Below are positions 5,899-10,726 of a stretch of 10,726 nucleotides of DNA, piece by piece. The notes beneath the pieces are model-generated. The model was not told the origin of the DNA. It did not search any database and was given only the letters and a program-made list of their open reading frames with translations. This stretch comes from TMED27 sp037969235 (GTDB taxonomy: Bacteria > Pseudomonadota > Alphaproteobacteria > Micavibrionales > Micavibrionaceae). The stretch is taken from positions 1 through 10,726 of the forward strand of contig JBBKXA010000114.1 in NCBI GenBank assembly GCA_037969235.1, written 5' to 3'. The first letter of the stretch is position 1. Each line of letters starts with the position of its first letter. The position numbers and the translations under genes were made by a program.

Positions 5899-8800
5899 TT
5901 AAGCCTCTAATATCTCCAAAACACCATCTTGTGTTCGAATTTTATTGCGCGCCTGGGCACTTAAACTCCAACGATTAGGCAACTGTATTTCAATGCTTCG
6001 ATTGTCACCCGCTTGAACATGCAATTTTATAACCGAACTCCCCTGCCCTTCAATATCAAGAAATTCTTTGATCTTATGAATGGGCGCGGCCTTATCCATA
6101 TGTATGGATATTTCACGAATTTTATTTTCTAATGCCCCATCAAGCGGCTCGATCCTTGTGCACGTAAATCGGAGCTGGTCATCCTTTTGCTCCACTTCAA
6201 CCCCGAGCAAAAGCGCTGTCCCCGGCACAAGGTAATCGCGCGCATTCACCAGCATTTCCGAAAACAAAGTCACTTCAAAAATTCCTGTAGGATCAGAGAG
6301 CTGCAGAAATGCGTACTTATTCCCTTTTTGCGAAACCTTTTCTTGTTTCTTAAGCAAAACCCCCGCCATTTGAAAGCGCGAAGCCGCTACATTTTGTAAT
6401 TTGGCCTCAACGTCAACATAACTCGCAATATTCAAATTTTCAAATTGCTGTTCTCGACTATCTAGCGGATGCGCAGATAAATAAAACCCAACAGCCTTAA
6501 ACTCCCGCGCAAGCTGCTCCAACTGATCCCACGGCTCAACACTGGGCAAATTAGGCATGCCTAAACCGCCCTGCGCATCATCTGCTCCGCCACCAAACAA
6601 ACTAACCTGACCTGATGCACGTTCATCCGCAAGACTTTGTGCATGACGCAATATAATCTCACCACCCGCGCAAATTTGCGCACGGTTTGGATTAAGACTC
6701 TCAAACCCACCCGCCGCAGCCAAGCCCTCAAGCTGGCGCTTATTCATTGATTTGTAATCCAAACGAGATGCGTAATCTTCAACTGATTTATATAGCCCAT
6801 TCTCCTCACGCTCGCGCACCAAATTGGCCATCGCCGCTTCACCTACACCTTTAAGCGCCCCAAGCGCATAACGCACACCATCGCCATCAACAGTAAAAAC
6901 GGGGAAAGATTGATTAACATCAGGCAGTTTAAGCTCCACCCCCATGCGATCCAAATCTTGTTTAAAAACACTCAACTTATCCGTATTCCCCAAATCAAGC
7001 GTCATAGACGCCGCCATAAATTCAAGCGGATAATGCACCTTAAGCCACGCTGTCCAATACGCAATCAACGCATACGCCGCCGCGTGCGATTTATTAAAAC
7101 CATATCCCGCAAATTTGGCAATCTGATCAAAAATCTCATCAGCTTGGGCAGCAGGAACATTATTATGCTTTGCGGCGCCATCTTTGAACATCTGGCGCTG
7201 CTCATCCATTTCAGATTGAATTTTCTTACCCATAGCACGACGCAGTAAATCAGCGCTTCCAAGCGAATATCCTGATAGCACTTGAGCGGCCTGCATAACT
7301 TGCTCTTGGTAAATCATAATGCCGTATGTTTCTTCTAATAACGGCTTGAGTTTAGGATGAAGATAATCAGGCTCTTCACGTCCCTGCTTCACATCCACAT
7401 ATTTGGGAATATTGTCCATCGGCCCAGGACGATATAATGACACGAGCGCGATAATATCTTCAAACTTATCAGGTTTCACTTTACGCAGCGCATCGCGCAT
7501 CCCCGCACTCTCAAGCTGAAAAACACCAACAGTATCCCCCTTAGCCATCAAACCATACGCCGCCTTGTCATCCATGGGCACTTTTAAAATCTCAAGCGGT
7601 TCATCCACTTTTCCAGCAGCATTCACAAGATCAACCGTACGCTGCACCACGGTCATCGTCTTCAACCCTAAAAAGTCAAACTTCACCAACCCCGTATCTT
7701 CAACAAATTTCATGTTGAATTGAGTCACTGGCATGTCAGATTTTGGGTCACGATATAGCGGCACCAATTCATGCAAGTCACGATCGCCAATCACCAGACC
7801 CGCCGCATGAGTAGAGGCGTGGCGGTAAAGCCCCTCCAATTGCAATGCAATCTCAATCAGTCGCATTGACGTTTCATCTTTTTTAATTTCAAGACGCAAA
7901 TCAGGATCATTATCAAGCGCTTCCTGCAGCGTCATCGGCGCAGCAGGGTTATTGGGAATAAGTTTCGCTAAACGATCCACCTGCCCATAACTCATCTGAA
8001 GCACACGTCCAACATCGCGCACAACCGCGCGCGCTTGAAGCTTACCAAACGTAATAATTTGCGCCACCCGTGCAGAACCATATTTATTTTGCACATACCG
8101 AATAACTTCCTCACGGCGTTCTTGGCAGAAATCAACGTCGAAATCTGGCATCGAAACCCGCTCAGGGTTCAAAAACCGCTCAAAGAGCAAACCAAGCGCA
8201 AGCGGATCTAGGTCAGTAATCTTAAGCGACCACGCCACAACAGACCCTGCGCCCGATCCACGACCCGGACCAACAGGGATATTCTGCTCCTTCGCCCATT
8301 TTATAAAATCCGAACAAATCAGGAAATATCCCGGAAACCCCATGCCAATAATCACATCAAGCTCAAATTCAAGCCGTTCATAATAAGGCGCACGATCCGC
8401 CCCCACCTCAACAAAGTTATCGAGCCGCCAATCCAGCCCTTCCTTGGCTTGCGCGCGCAACTCCTCAACCTCGCTACGCCCACCTTCGGTTTCAAAAGCA
8501 GGCAAAAGCGGCTTAATCGGCTTCAACAAATACGAACAACGTTGTGCGATCACGCCCGTATTAATTATGGCTTCAGGCAAGTCCGCAAAAAGTTTTTCCA
8601 TCTCCTTGGCCGTTTTGAAATAATGCTCAGCCGTAACCTTGCGACGATCTTCCTCACTCACATAACGACCTTCGGAAATACAGAGCAATGCATCATGCGC
8701 TTCATGCCCTTTGCGCAACGCAAAATAACAATCATTAGTCGCCACCAACGGCACATCATGTTTATATGCCAGATCAATTAGCGCGTCTTCCGTTGCTTCT

Positions 8801-9312
8801 TCGGCGCTCCATCCATGTCTTTGTATTTCAGTATAAAAATGATCTCCAAAGCATTCTTTTAAATATAAAAAATGCTCTTCCGCCTTATCATCTTGTTTGT
8901 GAAAGAGCGCATCATTTACGGGTCCTTTTGCCCCACCAGACAGGCATATGAGCCCATCCGCATATAACTTTAAACCCTCACGGCTAATCTTGGGCTTGCT
9001 TGTCGCGTCACCGCCCATATAAGCATCACTAATCAGGCGCGAGAGATTAAGATAACCCTGCTCACTTTGCACCAAAAGCACAAGCTGATGCTCATCATCG
9101 GTATATAAAATTTGCGCTCCAAGAATAGGCTGAATGCCTTGCTTAGCCGCTTTCGTCGCAAATTCCATCGCTCCAAACATATTCGATGAATCCGTAACCG
9201 CAACCGCAGGCATCTTATGCTTAACGCACAACCCCACAAGGTCCTCAACCTTAATCGCCCCTTCCGCAAGCGAATACGCGGAATGCACATGAAGATGGAT
9301 GAATTGATTCAT
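5899..9312 (-). CDS. dnaE: DNA polymerase III subunit alpha (replicative DnaE)
   Basis: The 1137-residue protein is the catalytic subunit of the chromosomal replicase. An N-terminal PHP domain (HLHVHSAYS at 6-14) is followed by the polymerase core, with GPGRGSGAGS before the palm. The catalytic Asp triad is visible as D392 and D394 in MPDFDVDF and D546 in VKFDFLGL. Further on are the fingers block GYGFNKSHAAAYALIAYW, a helix-hairpin-helix (GALKGVGEAA, about 815-835), the beta-clamp binding motif QVSLF (902-906) and an OB fold (about 974-1024). Length and order match DnaE1 rather than ImuC/DnaE2. Several PHP metal ligands known from proofreading DnaE enzymes appear replaced (S42, Q67), so a separate DnaQ exonuclease is probably used. 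The ATG at 9312 has no clear ribosome binding site, but an upstream in-frame stop and the PHP motif fix it. The 42-base gap after lolD suggests one operon. Confidence 0.98.
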   Translation of the reverse strand: MNQFIHLHVHSAYSLAEGAIKVEDLVGLCVKHKMPAVAVTDSSNMFGAMEFATKAAKQGIQPILGAQILYTDDEHQLVLLVQSEQGYLNLSRLISDAYMGGDATSKPKISREGLKLYADGLICLSGGAKGPVNDALFHKQDDKAEEHFLYLKECFGDHFYTEIQRHGWSAEEATEDALIDLAYKHDVPLVATNDCYFALRKGHEAHDALLCISEGRYVSEEDRRKVTAEHYFKTAKEMEKLFADLPEAIINTGVIAQRCSYLLKPIKPLLPAFETEGGRSEVEELRAQAKEGLDWRLDNFVEVGADRAPYYERLEFELDVIIGMGFPGYFLICSDFIKWAKEQNIPVGPGRGSGAGSVVAWSLKITDLDPLALGLLFERFLNPERVSMPDFDVDFCQERREEVIRYVQNKYGSARVAQIITFGKLQARAVVRDVGRVLQMSYGQVDRLAKLIPNNPAAPMTLQEALDNDPDLRLEIKKDETSMRLIEIALQLEGLYRHASTHAAGLVIGDRDLHELVPLYRDPKSDMPVTQFNMKFVEDTGLVKFDFLGLKTMTVVQRTVDLVNAAGKVDEPLEILKVPMDDKAAYGLMAKGDTVGVFQLESAGMRDALRKVKPDKFEDIIALVSLYRPGPMDNIPKYVDVKQGREEPDYLHPKLKPLLEETYGIMIYQEQVMQAAQVLSGYSLGSADLLRRAMGKKIQSEMDEQRQMFKDGAAKHNNVPAAQADEIFDQIAKFAGYGFNKSHAAAYALIAYWTAWLKVHYPLEFMAASMTLDLGNTDKLSVFKQDLDRMGVELKLPDVNQSFPVFTVDGDGVRYALGALKGVGEAAMANLVREREENGLYKSVEDYASRLDYKSMNKRQLEGLAAAGGFESLNPNRAQICAGGEIILRHAQSLADERASGQVSLFGGGADDAQGGLGMPNLPSVEPWDQLEQLAREFKAVGFYLSAHPLDSREQQFENLNIASYVDVEAKLQNVAASRFQMAGVLLKKQEKVSQKGNKYAFLQLSDPTGIFEVTLFSEMLVNARDYLVPGTALLLGVEVEQKDDQLRFTCTRIEPLDGALENKIREISIHMDKAAPIHKIKEFLDIEGQGSSVIKLHVQAGDNRSIEIQLPNRWSLSAQARNKIRTQDGVLEILEA

Positions 9313-9354
9313 ATGATGATATTAAACATGATGCCCAGAAGAAACCAACGCTTT

Positions 9355-10041
9355 TTAATCAAACGTCACAAGCCGACCGCTCTTAAGCTCCAACCCGCGA
9401 TCCATTTGATCAGCGAGAGCGAGGTTATGCGTGGCGACCAGTGCGCCGATGTTGCGCTCGCGCACTTGCTCTAGCATCATGTCAAACACTTCGGCGGAGG
9501 TTTCTGGGTCAAGGTTTCCTGTTGGTTCGTCCGCGAGAAGCAATTTCGGGTCATTCGCGAGCGCACGCGCGATCGCAACGCGTTGCTGCTCCCCGCCTGA
9601 AAGCGTTGCCGGACGGTGGCCTAAACGCTTGCCAAGGCCAAGCGATTGCAACACCGCCGCCGCCTTATCCTTTGCGTCAGCAATATTTTCCCCCGCAATA
9701 ATTTGCGGCATCGCCACATTTTCGAGCGCACTAAATTCTGGTAGCAAATGATGGAATTGATAAATAAATCCAATTCGTGACAAACGCATCGCGGTCCGCC
9801 CAGCATCCCCCATTTGCGCTGTGTTTTTACCATCAATAATAACTTGCCCGCCCGATGGTTTATCGAGCAAACCCGCGATTTGCAGCAAAGTTGACTTCCC
9901 CGATCCGCTCTGGCCAACAAGCGCGACCAGCTCCCCCGCCTCAATCTTCATATCTAGATTTTGAAAAATCGTCAGCTTGCGCCCACCTTGCATAAAAGTC
10001 TTTTCAAGACCTTTAACACTAAGTAAAACATCATCATTCAT
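9355..10041 (-). CDS. lolD: Lipoprotein-releasing ABC transporter ATP-binding subunit LolD
   Basis: The 228-residue ATPase is the cytoplasmic engine of LolCDE, which extracts outer-membrane lipoproteins from the inner membrane and passes them to the carrier LolA. Walker A is GQSGSGKS (43-50), the signature LSGGEQQR is at 147-154, and Walker B LLLADEPTGNLD has D171-E172, with the H-loop His in ATHN. The NLD and IYQFHHLLPEF stretches are typical of the LolD/MacB branch. A longer reading from 10137 adds 32 residues rich in Trp, Arg and Leu that lie inside the upstream permease gene and do not fit the family, so the start at 10041 is preferred. That ATG overlaps the permease stop by 8 bases, a sign of translational coupling. 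dnaE follows after 42 bases. Confidence 0.96.
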   Translation of the reverse strand: MNDDVLLSVKGLEKTFMQGGRKLTIFQNLDMKIEAGELVALVGQSGSGKSTLLQIAGLLDKPSGGQVIIDGKNTAQMGDAGRTAMRLSRIGFIYQFHHLLPEFSALENVAMPQIIAGENIADAKDKAAAVLQSLGLGKRLGHRPATLSGGEQQRVAIARALANDPKLLLADEPTGNLDPETSAEVFDMMLEQVRERNIGALVATHNLALADQMDRGLELKSGRLVTFD

Positions 10042-10726
10042 AACGCAAAGCCTCCACTGGATCGAGGCGACTAGCACGCCATGCGGGATAAAGCGTCGCC
10101 AAAACAGACAGCGTAAACGCCATAAAAATAACAGCAATCACTTCGCTCCAATCAATTTCAGCGGGCAATTTTGAAAGGAAATAAATCTCCTCCGCAAATA
10201 AATCTGTGCCCGTTAAACCTTCCAAAAATTGTCTGATTGTTTCAATATTCAAAGCAAACGCAATCCCTAGCAACGCTCCAACAAGCGTGCCAATAATGCC
10301 AATGCTAGCCCCCGTCAGCATGAATATTTTCATCATATTGCTTCGACTCGCGCCCATTGTGCGCATAATCGCGATATCTTGCCCCTTATCTTTCACCAGC
10401 ATAATCATCGACGAAATAATATTAAACGCCGCCACCAAAATAATCATGGTGAGAATAAGAAACATCACATTGCGCTCTACTTGTAGCGCATTAAAAAAGC
10501 TCTGGTTCATATCGCGCCAATCATAAACACCAGCCTGCCCCTCAACCGTAAGCTCGATTTCTTTGCGCACCTCGTTCAATTGATCGGGATCATTTAAAAA
10601 AACCTCAAGCGCAGTCACGGCGCTATCGAATTGAAAGAATTTCTGTGCGGAATCCAAGGGCATAAAAATAAAGCCGCTATTATATTCATACATCCCCACA
10701 TCAAATGTGATGGCAATCTCATAGGT
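10034..10726 (-). CDS. lolC: Lipoprotein-releasing ABC transporter permease LolC/LolE, C-terminal part (runs off right edge)
   Basis: The frame is open to the right edge, giving the last 230 residues of a protein that is normally a little over 400. The visible part starts in the periplasmic domain (VGMYEYNSGFIFMPLDSAQ). It then has three membrane helices at about 88-111, 135-159 and 196-213 of the fragment, forming the FtsX-like permease domain. The end block YPAWRASRLDPVEALRYE is characteristic of LolC/LolE. The first helix and the N-terminus are outside the window. Alphaproteobacteria often have a single LolC/E-type permease that pairs with itself, so the symbol is by convention and LolE cannot be excluded. 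The stop codon overlaps the lolD start. Confidence 0.94.
   Translation of the reverse strand, partial: TYEIAITFDVGMYEYNSGFIFMPLDSAQKFFQFDSAVTALEVFLNDPDQLNEVRKEIELTVEGQAGVYDWRDMNQSFFNALQVERNVMFLILTMIILVAAFNIISSMIMLVKDKGQDIAIMRTMGASRSNMMKIFMLTGASIGIIGTLVGALLGIAFALNIETIRQFLEGLTGTDLFAEEIYFLSKLPAEIDWSEVIAVIFMAFTLSVLATLYPAWRASRLDPVEALRYE

Noticed and set aside
6910..7248. 112-codon + strand frame inside dnaE, with similar ones elsewhere in the gene
   Set aside because: These are antisense shadows of a clearly intact dnaE. Their basic or Cys/Arg-rich products look like frame artefacts.
10042..10137. 32-residue N-terminal extension of LolD
   Set aside because: It lies inside the LolC/E coding region in another frame and is rich in Trp, Arg and Leu. 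The family starts at the MNDD methionine.
1..10726. CRISPR array, toxin-antitoxin pair or defence island
   Set aside because: No spaced direct repeats and no recognisable defence genes were seen. Outside the left island end all genes are core functions.

Overview
The window looks like chromosomal DNA of an alphaproteobacterium. The best support is the run lolC/E-lolD-dnaE on one strand, an order I know from many Alphaproteobacteria, together with a CBS-domain gene, a DUF192 gene and tRNA-Pro in a row and an MsbA-like exporter. I cannot place it below class. Base composition is moderate, and the leftmost 1.5 kb looks more AT-rich by eye.

Left part (1-1560) is the end of an integrated element. 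At the left edge is the C-terminal tail of an IS630-like transposase on the + strand. It abuts, tail to tail, a broken tyrosine-recombinase gene (112-1484, - strand). The integrase has a one-base frameshift near 391 and loses the end of its catalytic domain where the insertion sequence begins. Its intact 5' end lies 75 bases from the 3' end of an intact tRNA-Pro(TGG) gene, the usual layout of an island integrated at a tRNA 3' end.

Middle part (1560-5629) is core chromosome. Reading on the - strand there is an MsbA-like ABC exporter, then a CBS-domain protein and a DUF192 envelope protein only 2 bases apart, then the tRNA with its own likely promoter. Diverging from the exporter on the + strand is an RssA-like patatin-family phospholipase.

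Right part (5630-10726) holds a bidirectional terminator, a very short gene for a 31-residue Lys/Ala/Pro-rich peptide with its own promoter, and then the lolC/E-lolD-dnaE cluster, all on the - strand. LolC/E runs off the right edge, and LolD overlaps it by 8 bases. LolCDE moves lipoproteins out of the inner membrane. DnaE is the replicative polymerase subunit. Most of the window is housekeeping. The unusual parts are the doubly broken island integrase and the small basic peptide gene. I see no clear new defence or other novel system.
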